From contig NZ_OY764902.1 in assembly GCF_963668665.1 (NCBI RefSeq), positions 372,001-436,000 on the forward strand: a stretch of 64,000 nucleotides of DNA. Reading direction: 5' to 3'. Below the pieces are notes generated by a model. It was not told the origin of the DNA. It searched no databases and saw only the letters and a list, made by a program, of their open reading frames with translations. Position numbers and translations under genes: made by a program. Below are positions 54,561 to 61,572 of the stretch, in pieces. Positions within the stretch are counted from its first letter, which is position 1. Each line of letters starts with the position of its first letter. This DNA comes from an uncultured Anaeromusa sp. Lineage in GTDB: Bacteria > Bacillota > Negativicutes > Anaeromusales > Anaeromusaceae.

Positions 54561-55277
54561 ATGAACGGAAAAGAGAAGCGGATTATTGCGCTGGACTATT
54601 CCTCACAGGAAGAAGCGTTGGCGCTGGTCGGTGTTTTAGGAGAAGAAGCCGCCTATTATAAAGTAGGTATGGAACTTTTTTATAGCAGCGGTGGTGATAT
54701 CGTACGGCATTTGAAAGCGGCCGGTAAGAAGGTCTTCTTGGATCTCAAGCTGCATGACATCCCCAATACGGCGGCGAAAGGTCTAGGGGCCTTGACTCGT
54801 TTGGGAGCGGATATGCTGAACGTGCATGCTTCGGGTGGACTGGAGATGATGCGTCGCGCCGGCGAGGTGGTTGCAGAAGAAGCGTTGCGCTGCGGCATGC
54901 AGGCGCCTGTTGTTCTGGCAGTTACCGTTCTTACCAGCATAGGCGGCGATGAGTGGGCGCGCCTGGGCCAGGTAGAACCCGTAAATAAGGCGGCGCTGCG
55001 TTTGGCGCAGCTGACGCAGGAGGCAGGCTTGCAGGGCGTGGTAGCTTCCCCTCAGGAAGCCGCTGCTATTCGCCAAGCCTGCGGCAAGGGCTTTGCTATT
55101 GTAACGCCGGGCATTCGGCCGGCAGGCGTCTCTGTGGACGATCAGCAGCGGGTGGCGACTCCCGCCAGCGCTTTAGCCGCAGGCGCCAGTCATCTGGTAA
55201 TCGGACGTCCTGTAACGAAAGCGGAAGATCCGTTGGCGGCGCTGCGGCGTTTGGCGGCGGAAATGGAAGGAGCATAA
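54561..55277 (+). CDS. pyrF: Orotidine 5'-phosphate decarboxylase
   Basis: A 238-residue barrel enzyme for the last step to UMP. The catalytic Lys-Asp array is in VFLDLKLHDIPNTAAKGLG. AYYKVGMELFYSSG and the C-terminal phosphate loop TPGIRP...LVIGRPVTKAEDP complete the site. GTAAAGG lies before the ATG. pyrE follows 2 bases after the stop. Confidence 0.97.
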   Translation: MNGKEKRIIALDYSSQEEALALVGVLGEEAAYYKVGMELFYSSGGDIVRHLKAAGKKVFLDLKLHDIPNTAAKGLGALTRLGADMLNVHASGGLEMMRRAGEVVAEEALRCGMQAPVVLAVTVLTSIGGDEWARLGQVEPVNKAALRLAQLTQEAGLQGVVASPQEAAAIRQACGKGFAIVTPGIRPAGVSVDDQQRVATPASALAAGASHLVIGRPVTKAEDPLAALRRLAAEMEGA

Positions 55278-55279
55278 GC

Positions 55280-55861
55280 ATGCGTGAAGAGGAAGTAAAA
55301 CAATTGCTGCAAGAAACAGAAGCTATTTTGGAAGGGCATTTTCTGCTGACGTCCGGCTTGCATAGTCCGCTGTATGTAGAAAAATTCAATCTCCTGCAGT
55401 GGCCCAAACAGACGGAACGTCTGTGCAAGGAATTGGCGGAACGGTTTGCCGACGCTGGGGTAGAAGTGGTTATCGGTCCGATGACTGGCGGCATTTTGCT
55501 GGCCCATGAAGTGGGAAAGGCCTTAGAAACTAGGGCTATTTTTACGGAAAGGGAGAATGGCGCTATGGCTTTGCGCCGGGGCTTTTTCATTCGTCCTGGC
55601 GAGAAAGTGCTGATTGTAGAAGATATTGTGACTACCGGCGGCTCTGTAAAAGAAGTCGTTGACGTAGTTCGCGCTCAAGGCGGGGATATTGTAGGCGTTG
55701 GCCTGCTGGTAAACCGCAGCGGCGGTAAAGCGGATTTCGGCGGTTTGCGGGTGGAAGCGCTGCTTAACTTAACTGTGCCGACCTATGCGGCGGCAGAATG
55801 TCCTCTTTGCCAAGAAGGCAAGCCTATGACGAAGCGCGGCAGCCGACATCTCAAAGCATAA
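55280..55861 (+). CDS. pyrE: Orotate phosphoribosyltransferase
   Basis: A 193-residue enzyme that joins orotate to PRPP to give OMP. VLIVEDIVTTGGSVKEVVD is the PRPP-binding motif, GGILLAHEVGKAL and FTERENGAMALRRGF build the active site, and the cysteine pair CPLCQEGKP near the end is common in this subgroup. It is the last gene of the eight-gene pyr operon. Confidence 0.96.
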   Translation: MREEEVKQLLQETEAILEGHFLLTSGLHSPLYVEKFNLLQWPKQTERLCKELAERFADAGVEVVIGPMTGGILLAHEVGKALETRAIFTERENGAMALRRGFFIRPGEKVLIVEDIVTTGGSVKEVVDVVRAQGGDIVGVGLLVNRSGGKADFGGLRVEALLNLTVPTYAAAECPLCQEGKPMTKRGSRHLKA

Positions 55862-55898
55862 AAAGATAAAAAATCCTGTATAAAATACAAAACTCCTC

Positions 55899-55927
55899 TT
55901 GCCATAAGAGGATAAAGTTGATATAAT
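55899..55927 (+). promoter_or_regulatory. Promoter of tRNA-Gly
   Basis: TTGCCA (55899-55904) and TATAAT (55922-55927), 17 bases apart, 35 bases before the tRNA. Confidence 0.8.
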
Positions 55928-55962
55928 TCATATTCGTAAGAGGTGCTCCGGCATCGATATCT

Positions 55963-56037
55963 GCGGAAGTGGCTCAGTGGTAGAGCATCGCCTTGCCAAG
56001 GCGAGGGTCGCGAGTTCGAATCTCGTCTTCCGCTCCA
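55963..56037 (+). tRNA. tRNA-Gly (GCC), copy 1
   Basis: Acceptor GCGGAAG/CTTCCGC, anticodon loop TTGCCAA (GCC) on a CGCC/GGCG stem, T loop TTCGAAT, encoded CCA. All 75 bases are identical to the copy at 60586-60660. Confidence 0.97.
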
Positions 56038-56050
56038 GATGTATAATTAA

Positions 56051-56083
56051 AAGCTCAGTCTAAACGACTGAGCTTTTTTTTTT
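56051..56083 (+). terminator. Terminator after tRNA-Gly
   Basis: AAGCTCAGTC pairs exactly with GACTGAGCTT around TAAAC and is followed by a long T tract. Confidence 0.93.
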
Positions 56084-56134
56084 GCTATACCAGAGTTTAT
56101 TAGTTTTGATTTCGTGCTTTTCAAGAGATAGGAC

Positions 56135-56396
56135 CTTCTGTAGAAACGGCGGCATAACTGTATTTGAGACAAGATTTGCGCGCGACTCGCAAAAATAGGA
56201 GTCGACGGCAGTTCCGCGAACTCGCTGGCGCTCAGACATACGGAACTTTTTTCCGTTGCCTCCTGTTTTTGCGTCCTCCGGATCGTCTTGCTCCAAAAAG
56301 TCTCAAATACAGTCACGGCCATCGCTCCTGTTAAATTTCGTAACCCTCAGTCGAACCCTCCGTGACTCTCGCGACCCTTGTTCAATTCTCTGGCCT
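56135..56396. repeat. Dispersed repeat, copy 2, with 12-bp terminal inverted repeats
   Basis: The core is bounded by TGTATTTGAGAC (56159-56170) and GTCTCAAATACA (56300-56311), 153 bases. It has the same ends and internal blocks as copy 1 at 37.3 kb, and the right flank (CAGTCGAACC..., CTTGTTCAATT) continues the likeness to about 56390. An inner GGCAGTTC/GGAACT-type palindrome could form a hairpin. No protein is encoded, and short minus-strand ORFs in both copies are artefacts of the repeat. Confidence 0.88.
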
Positions 56397-56443
56397 TTCT
56401 CTGGTTTTTCTCTGAGTTATGTTCTTTTTTGGGGGTGAGAAGT

Positions 56444-57598
56444 TTAAGCGCCGAGACGCTGCTGTTCCTGTTCTTTGCGGCGACGCTCGTTATTGCGGAT
56501 CTTGATTGTGCCGACTACAATTTCCGGGAGCAGGACGAAGAGCAGGCCGATGTAGCCCACAGAGCCGTAGCCTTTGACTACGATGTTCGTTAATCCGAAG
56601 ACGGAGATGCTTGTGCAGAGAATAATAGAGACAACCGAGATGGCAACACGGCGCAACCGTACGGTTTGGAAAATATTGCGGCGGTTTAATTCCGGTTCGA
56701 AACGGGCTACCGCCGAGAAAATCAAGGAGATGGCCGTTCCCAGCAGGGCGACGAAGAGAATGGTGGTATAAAGGATCTTCAACCAAGGTAAATCCAGCTG
56801 TGTGCAGACGAAATATACGGGCAATGTTTGATTGAGCACTTCCGGGCTGAAGCCCAGCAGCATAATACACACGGCGACCAGGAACAAGCCGTTTAACAGC
56901 GTGCCGAACACCATGAACCAGTTGCAGTCTCTCGTGGTCTTAATGTGCTGAGAGACCGAAATAATCGGCAAGACGGTGAAGGCCTGAAAACCTATGTAGA
57001 TCATGGTGAACCAGACAGCGTCACCGAAGCTATGACCAAAGGTTTCTTGGGTTGTGAGAATGCGCTCAAAGTTAAGGGCGCCCATTTGCAGACCAAGGAT
57101 ACAGAGTGTCAGCAGTGTTGCGATTAAGAAATAGGTTTTAAAGCTCAAGGCTTTGATAACGAGGTCGGTGCCGGAAATGGTCAACAACAAGATGATGGCG
57201 CCAATGGCGACAATGCCAATGCCATAAGGAATTCCCAGCGAGCTTTGCAGCAGGGAGCCAGAGCCGGCAATGGAGGTGCTGACGCCGCAGATGAAGAGTA
57301 GAATATAGCCGATTTCAAAAACAAGGGAGAAATATTTTTCGTAGGGATGAAATAAAGCGTCGCCAAAGCTTTTGTAATCATAGGTTTGATAATCTTTGGC
57401 CAAGACTAGGGCGTTACGGTGGCCCCAGCCTAGAATGAGCATGGCGATGACAGGAAGAAATACCGAATACCAGCCGTATTTTACAAAGAAATTTACTTCT
57501 TGATTGCCTGTGGCGAAGCCGCCGCCACAATGGGTTGCAAACCAGACGGCGGCCATGGCTGCTGCTGCGCCAAGGGAGCCGGTTTTTTGATTGTTCAT
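56444..57598 (-). CDS. YkvI-family membrane transporter (LeuT-fold)
   Basis: A 384-residue protein with about ten or eleven membrane helices and an opening CGGGFATGNQEVNFFVKYGW, where the Gly-rich break in helix 1 is typical of LeuT-fold carriers and YkvI relatives. The charged C-terminal tail (RNNERRRKEQEQQR) is cytoplasmic. AAGGAGG precedes the ATG. The 5' leader holds a T-box whose best specifier is CUC, so leucine (or a related branched-chain amino acid) is the likely cargo or metabolic cue. The link from T-box to substrate is inference. Confidence 0.85.
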   Translation of the reverse strand: MNNQKTGSLGAAAAMAAVWFATHCGGGFATGNQEVNFFVKYGWYSVFLPVIAMLILGWGHRNALVLAKDYQTYDYKSFGDALFHPYEKYFSLVFEIGYILLFICGVSTSIAGSGSLLQSSLGIPYGIGIVAIGAIILLLTISGTDLVIKALSFKTYFLIATLLTLCILGLQMGALNFERILTTQETFGHSFGDAVWFTMIYIGFQAFTVLPIISVSQHIKTTRDCNWFMVFGTLLNGLFLVAVCIMLLGFSPEVLNQTLPVYFVCTQLDLPWLKILYTTILFVALLGTAISLIFSAVARFEPELNRRNIFQTVRLRRVAISVVSIILCTSISVFGLTNIVVKGYGSVGYIGLLFVLLPEIVVGTIKIRNNERRRKEQEQQRLGA

Positions 57599-57635
57599 GC
57601 TAAAAATCCTCCTTAAAAGTACGCAGAATAAAACA

Positions 57636-57884
57636 AGCCCCTATTGACACGATTGTGTCAATAGGGGCGAGAAGATCGCGGTACCACCCTATATTTTGTG
57701 GCTCATTACTCAGCCGTAAATGGCTGATGCCCGTAACGTGGACGATCGCTGAAGCCTAAACATAAATGTGTATTCAGCCCCAGAGCTCCCGGATGAGTTT
57801 CGCAAGAATCGTTTCTGCCGGTTTTCACCAAACACCGGCTCTCTGCAAGAAAGTAGATTTTGCTTTGTTCCGATCATCGCTTTT
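57636..57884 (-). ncRNA. T-box riboswitch, probable Leu (CUC) specifier
   Basis: On the minus strand the T-box sequence AGGGTGGTACCGCG lies at 57690-57677, followed by a terminator hairpin (GCCCCTATTGACAC and its inverse, 57667-57636) and Ts. Stem I is recognisable: GCGATGATCGGAAC, a GCAAAATC/GATTCTTGC helix, the AGAGAGCCGGTG distal region and the GGTGAAAACC apical part. After GAA of the specifier loop comes A-CUC-A, so CUC (57797-57795) is the best specifier. ACU, one base earlier in register, is a less usual alternative. Uncharged tRNA would promote read-through into the transporter gene. Confidence 0.93.
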
Positions 57885-57951
57885 GAAAATCATAGAATTT
57901 TAGTTAACAAAGATGTAAAAGCAGCTGCAACATCATTCGTTGAATGTATAC

Positions 57952-57980
57952 ATTATCGCAACCAATGAAAGCCTTGTCAA
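57952..57980 (-). promoter_or_regulatory. Promoter of the T-box/transporter transcript
   Basis: On the minus strand TTGACA (57980-57975) and GATAAT (57957-57952) with 17-base spacing. The 140 bases between this and the tRNA-Trp promoter hold no gene. Confidence 0.85.
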
Positions 57981-58123
57981 TGGGATTAAAGAAAAAATAT
58001 AACAAATTTACTTTTTACGCCCTGATTGAGCCTTCTTAAAAAGGACAAACGGACTCGTTGGAAGGACTATTCAAAAAGGACGTAAAGCCTGCTTGAAAGA
58101 TTGCGCTGTTTTATAATTTTTTC

Positions 58124-58153
58124 TTGGACAAGACGGTCGACCTATGTTATAAT
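58124..58153 (+). promoter_or_regulatory. Promoter of tRNA-Trp
   Basis: TTGGAC (58124-58129) and TATAAT (58148-58153), 18 bases apart. Confidence 0.75.
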
Positions 58154-58198
58154 ACAAAACGTGCCAAGGGGAATGCCTGTGGTGCATGTTTTTAATAT

Positions 58199-58274
58199 AG
58201 GGGTATAGCTCAATTGGTAGAGTAGCGGTCTCCAAAACCGTTGGTTGAGGGTTCAAGTCCTTCTGCCCCTGCCA
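58199..58274 (+). tRNA. tRNA-Trp (CCA)
   Basis: Acceptor AGGGGTA/TGCCCCT, anticodon loop CTCCAAA (CCA) on a GCGGT/ACCGT stem, T loop TTCAAGT, encoded CCA end. Confidence 0.95.
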
Positions 58275-58285
58275 CTCAATCTAGT

Positions 58286-58317
58286 AATGACGCGGTTTTT
58301 GACCGGGTCATTTTTTG
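58286..58317 (+). terminator. Terminator after tRNA-Trp
   Basis: AATGAC...CGGT pairs with ACCG...GTCATT, followed by six Ts. Confidence 0.82.
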
Positions 58318-58426
58318 TTTTTGAGTACTTTTAAGGACAAAACATGTTGTTTGGAGGAACCTTGCCAAGGCTCATGTCCTACTTTTTGCGGCAGGGAGGC
58401 GTTACTCTGTAGAGTGGAGGTTTGTT

Positions 58427-59104
58427 ATGGAAGAGTTGCTAGAACAATTTAAAGCATGGGCTTTTTTGCGTGAATTGCCGGAAGAAACGCAAGGGTGTCA
58501 ATGTGTGCGAGATGAGAAATTGGAAAATGAAAAGTATTTTTTCTTTTCTTATTATCGCCGAGATGGCGCTCGCTGGGCAAAGGCATATTATGATGTTGCG
58601 AAAAAAAGTTATTTTATGCGCATTGGTCTTGGCTTGCTGGAATTTAACGATATCTCCTACTTTTCACAATCGTTAGGTGAGTTTGAAGCCTTGTTGCGCA
58701 GTCGTTTAGACAAGACTTTGGAAGAGTTCATGACATTTGTGCCGGAGCAGGTAGGGGTAGCCATACAGGAAAAAAGGCTTTTGCAATGGACCTATGCGGA
58801 GCAGCTGCCTGAGGAAGCGTCTGGCTTTAAACGGCTCTTGTCGCCTAGAGAGCCTGTGAAAGTGATAAATGGGTCCTATCTTATTCTCGATTATAGCGAT
58901 TTAGTCGCACAAACGTCCCTTGTTTTGTATTATAATGTATATAGAGATGAATTCTTTGGCGAGCTTCGCGTGCAAGGTTTGCCGGAATTGGTAAGCGATT
59001 TTGATGCGAAGACTTTGACGGAGCTGGAGCAAAAATTGGAGAAACGGTTGACGCCAGTGTTGGAAGCGCTGCGTCAGCGCCTGGAAAAGGAGCAGAATCC
59101 ATGA
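58427..59104 (+). CDS. Hypothetical soluble protein of 225 residues
   Basis: A cytoplasmic protein with no membrane segment and no motif that I recognise. The first half is rich in aromatics (KYFFFSYYRRDGARWAKAYY, the second such run being SYFMRIG), and the C-terminal 50 residues form charged helices (LTELEQKLEKRLTPVLEALR). A similar strand pattern appears twice (FFFSYYRRDG near residue 40 and LVLYYNVYRDEFFG near residue 165), which suggests two related domains. It overlaps thiD by 4 bases, so the two are translated together. Function unknown. Confidence 0.8.
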   Translation: MEELLEQFKAWAFLRELPEETQGCQCVRDEKLENEKYFFFSYYRRDGARWAKAYYDVAKKSYFMRIGLGLLEFNDISYFSQSLGEFEALLRSRLDKTLEEFMTFVPEQVGVAIQEKRLLQWTYAEQLPEEASGFKRLLSPREPVKVINGSYLILDYSDLVAQTSLVLYYNVYRDEFFGELRVQGLPELVSDFDAKTLTELEQKLEKRLTPVLEALRQRLEKEQNP

Positions 59105-59952
59105 ACACGGTAATTCCTACAGCCTTGACGGTCGCAGGCTCAGATTCTGGCGGCGGGGCTGGCATTCAGGCGGATTTGAAAGCCTTTGCCGCTTGCGGCG
59201 TATACGGCATGAGCGTGCTGACAGCGATTACGGCGCAAAATACTTGCGGCGTAACGGCGGTGCGTGATTTGGATGCGGAAATTATTGCAGCGCAAATGCG
59301 GGCGGTATTTGACGATATACCAGTAGGCGCAGTGAAAATTGGCATGCTTTCTTCTGCAGCCATTATCGAAGTGGTGGAAGAACAGTTGAAACGCTATCAA
59401 GTGCAACCGGTTGTTTTGGATACGGTCATGATTTCCAAACATGGCGCGGCATTGTTGCAAGCAGAAGCCGTGGGCGCGCTGAAAAGCAAATTACTGCCTC
59501 TGGCGACCATTGTGACTCCCAATTTGCACGAAGCATCGGTGCTGGCTTCCATGGACGTTGAAAATGAAACAGCTATGCGTGAGGCGGCGAAGCGGATTCA
59601 GGCTATGGGCCCTAGGTATGTAGTCGTAAAAGGCGGACACTTAGAGGGGAATCCTTGCGATGTTTTATACGATGGAAAGGATTATAGAGTCTTTCATAAT
59701 CCTCGGTTGCCTCGCATACACACACATGGTACAGGGTGTACCTTTTCTTCGGCTATTGCCGCTTTTTTGGCTCGCGGCTGGGCCATTCCCGAAGCGGTCG
59801 GGGAGGCTAAACGTTATATTACTATGGCGATTGAGCATGGTTTTTCATTAGGACAAGGAGTAGGTCCTACACATCATTTTTATGAATTGTACCAAGCGGC
59901 CTTTGGCGCTGAATGGGGAGGAAAATATGGCAAGAGTGCTATTGTGCGATGA
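59101..59952 (+). CDS. thiD: Hydroxymethylpyrimidine/phosphomethylpyrimidine kinase
   Basis: A 283-residue ribokinase-like enzyme that phosphorylates HMP and HMP-P for thiamine synthesis. VAGSDSGGGAGIQADLKAF is the N-terminal substrate loop, and HTHGTGCTFSSAIAAFLARG carries the anion hole and catalytic Asp/Cys region of the family. Its last 26 bases overlap cheY-like gene 59927. No TPP riboswitch and no other thi gene lie nearby. It could act in pyridoxal or HMP salvage. Confidence 0.93.
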   Translation: MNTVIPTALTVAGSDSGGGAGIQADLKAFAACGVYGMSVLTAITAQNTCGVTAVRDLDAEIIAAQMRAVFDDIPVGAVKIGMLSSAAIIEVVEEQLKRYQVQPVVLDTVMISKHGAALLQAEAVGALKSKLLPLATIVTPNLHEASVLASMDVENETAMREAAKRIQAMGPRYVVVKGGHLEGNPCDVLYDGKDYRVFHNPRLPRIHTHGTGCTFSSAIAAFLARGWAIPEAVGEAKRYITMAIEHGFSLGQGVGPTHHFYELYQAAFGAEWGGKYGKSAIVR

Positions 59953-60301
59953 TTCTGCGTTTATGCGCATGATGTTGAAAACCACGTTGGTGGGACTTGG
60001 ACATCGTATCGTCGGCGAGGCGGGCGATGGAGAGCAGGCAGTGGAGAAATATGAAGAGTTGCTGCCGGACCTGGTGACTATGGATATCACCATGCCTAAC
60101 GTGAGCGGCATTGAAGCGGTGGCGCGCATTCGCGCTAAAGACCAAGATGCTTGTATCGTTATGGTTTCTGCCCTGGGGCAGCAAGCGATTATAAATGAGG
60201 CTCTTGAAGCAGGGGCCAAAGACTTTATTGTTAAACCCTTTGTGCCGGAACAGATAGCGGCGGTGCTGGATAGAGTTTTAAATCCTAAAAAGCCTGCTTG
60301 A
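59927..60301 (+). CDS. CheY-like single-domain response regulator
   Basis: A 124-residue receiver domain from the ATG at 59927 with GGGGAGG upstream; the longer frame from 59882 lies in thiD. The acidic pair is in LLCDDSAFMRMML, the phospho-acceptor Asp in DLVTMDITMPNVSG, the Thr/Ser switch in VMVSALGQQ and the Lys in FIVKPFVPEQ. It has no output domain, so it probably works by protein contact, as CheY does at the flagellar motor. No kinase gene is adjacent. Confidence 0.93.
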   Translation: MARVLLCDDSAFMRMMLKTTLVGLGHRIVGEAGDGEQAVEKYEELLPDLVTMDITMPNVSGIEAVARIRAKDQDACIVMVSALGQQAIINEALEAGAKDFIVKPFVPEQIAAVLDRVLNPKKPA

Positions 60302-60325
60302 CAATCTGTGGTGTTATGTTATAAT
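60298..60325 (+). promoter_or_regulatory. Upstream promoter of the tRNA cluster
   Basis: TTGACA (60298-60303) overlaps the stop codon of the cheY-like gene; TATAAT is at 60320-60325, 16 bases away. Confidence 0.75.
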
Positions 60326-60375
60326 ACAACACGTGGCTGACGAAGCGCTGATTGGATGCTTGTCTAACTCTTGGG

Positions 60376-60404
60376 TTGACAAAGCTTTCGGCATTCGGTA
60401 CAAT
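60376..60404 (+). promoter_or_regulatory. Proximal promoter of the tRNA cluster
   Basis: TTGACA (60376-60381) and TACAAT (60399-60404), 17 bases apart, 20 bases before tRNA-Asp. Confidence 0.85.
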
Positions 60405-60423
60405 CGTTACTGCAGTAGGTAAT

Positions 60424-60499
60424 GGCCCCGTGGTGTAGCGGTGAACATGCCGCCCTGTCACGGCGGAGATCGTCGGTTCGAATCCGATCGGGGTCGCCA
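60424..60499 (+). tRNA. tRNA-Asp (GTC)
   Basis: Acceptor GGCCCCG/CGGGGTC, anticodon loop CTGTCAC (GTC) on a CCGCC/GGCGG stem, encoded CCA at 60497-60499. It is the first of five tRNAs in one transcript. Confidence 0.96.
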
Positions 60500-60502
60500 T
60501 TT

Positions 60503-60578
<76 letters not shown>

Positions 60579-60585
60579 TTATTAT

Positions 60586-60660
60586 GCGGAAGTGGCTCAG
60601 TGGTAGAGCATCGCCTTGCCAAGGCGAGGGTCGCGAGTTCGAATCTCGTCTTCCGCTCCA
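60586..60660 (+). tRNA. tRNA-Gly (GCC), copy 2
   Basis: The same 75 bases as the tRNA at 55963-56037, with anticodon GCC and an encoded CCA. Confidence 0.97.
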
Positions 60661-60668
60661 TTTTTCAA

Positions 60669-60742
<74 letters not shown>

Positions 60743-60801
60743 ATTTTATTACGTATAGAGAGCCCTGTATCTCAATGGATGCGGGCTTTTTCCAAATCTA
60801 G

Positions 60802-60887
60802 GCGGGTGTGGTGGAATGGCAGACACAAGGGACTTAAAATCCCTCGGGGGCAACTCCGTGTCGGTTCGAGTCCGACCACCCGCACCA
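60802..60887 (+). tRNA. tRNA-Leu (TAA)
   Basis: A class II tRNA with a long variable arm (CGGGGGCAACTCCG). Acceptor GCGGGTG/CACCCGC, anticodon loop CTTAAAA (TAA), T loop TTCGAGT, encoded CCA at 60885-60887. Confidence 0.96.
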
Positions 60888-60894
60888 AAAATCA

Positions 60895-60920
60895 AAACTC
60901 CGCGCAGCGGAGTTTTTTTT
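60895..60920 (+). terminator. Terminator of the tRNA cluster
   Basis: AAAACTCCGC pairs with GCGGAGTTTT around a GCA loop and runs into a T tract. Confidence 0.92.
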
Positions 60921-60963
60921 ATGGTTTAAGAAAGTATAATTTTTTTCGTAGGCCTTTCGTCGC

Positions 60964-60993
60964 TTGGCAGTTTTACAAGATATGGCTTATAAT
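60964..60993 (+). promoter_or_regulatory. Promoter of nrdR-nrdD-nrdG
   Basis: TTGGCA (60964-60969) and TATAAT (60988-60993), 18 bases apart, about 40 bases before the nrdR start. ACAAGATATGG in the spacer is only weakly like an NrdR box, so autoregulation is not shown. Confidence 0.65.
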
Positions 60994-61031
60994 AGAAAAG
61001 GAAATACCATATATAGTAGGAGGAGACGCTA

Positions 61032-61526
61032 GTGCGCTGTCCGTTTTGTGCATTTCCGGAAAGCAAGGTTATTGATTCCAGGGCGGCTGAAGAAGGGGTG
61101 TCCATTCGCAGGCGCCGCGAATGCCTGCAGTGTCAACGACGTTTTACTACATACGAAGTGGTAGAAAAGGTGCCGGTAATGGTCGTGAAAAAAGATGGCC
61201 GGCGGGAGACGTTTGATAAGGCTAAGCTGCAGGCGGGCCTTATGCGGGCTTGTGAAAAAAGACCGGTATCTCTGCAGGAAATTGAAGAATTAGCAAACCA
61301 GGTGGAACGAGATATCTATAATACGATGGAGCGAGAGATTTCTTCGCGGGAAATTGGCGAAAGAGTCATGAATTTGCTGCAGGATGTAGATCCGGTGGCT
61401 TATGTACGTTTTGCCTCCGTATATCGGCAGTTCACGGATTTGCATAATTTTAAAGATGAACTGGAATCTTTGCTTTTGCGGCGTCAGCAAGAGCCTAGCA
61501 AGAGCAATGAACGCCCAAAAGGATAA
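61032..61526 (+). CDS. nrdR: Transcriptional repressor NrdR
   Basis: A 164-residue regulator of ribonucleotide reductase genes, starting at GTG 61032 behind AGGAGGAG. The N-terminal zinc ribbon is CPFCAFPESKVIDSR...CLQCQRRF. The ATP-cone domain follows from VMVVKKDGRRETFDKAKL to about residue 140. It senses ATP/dATP and represses nrd operons; the anaerobic reductase genes lie directly downstream. Confidence 0.97.
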   Translation: MRCPFCAFPESKVIDSRAAEEGVSIRRRRECLQCQRRFTTYEVVEKVPVMVVKKDGRRETFDKAKLQAGLMRACEKRPVSLQEIEELANQVERDIYNTMEREISSREIGERVMNLLQDVDPVAYVRFASVYRQFTDLHNFKDELESLLLRRQQEPSKSNERPKG

Positions 61527-61572
61527 GCATACTCTTGCTCCTATTTTATAAAGTAAGCGAGGCGGTTACTAT

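Noticed and set aside
56047..56322. 91-residue minus-strand ORF near tRNA-Gly
   Set aside because: It is made of repeat sequence. A related ORF in copy 1 (37328-37588) shows the likeness is that of the DNA element.
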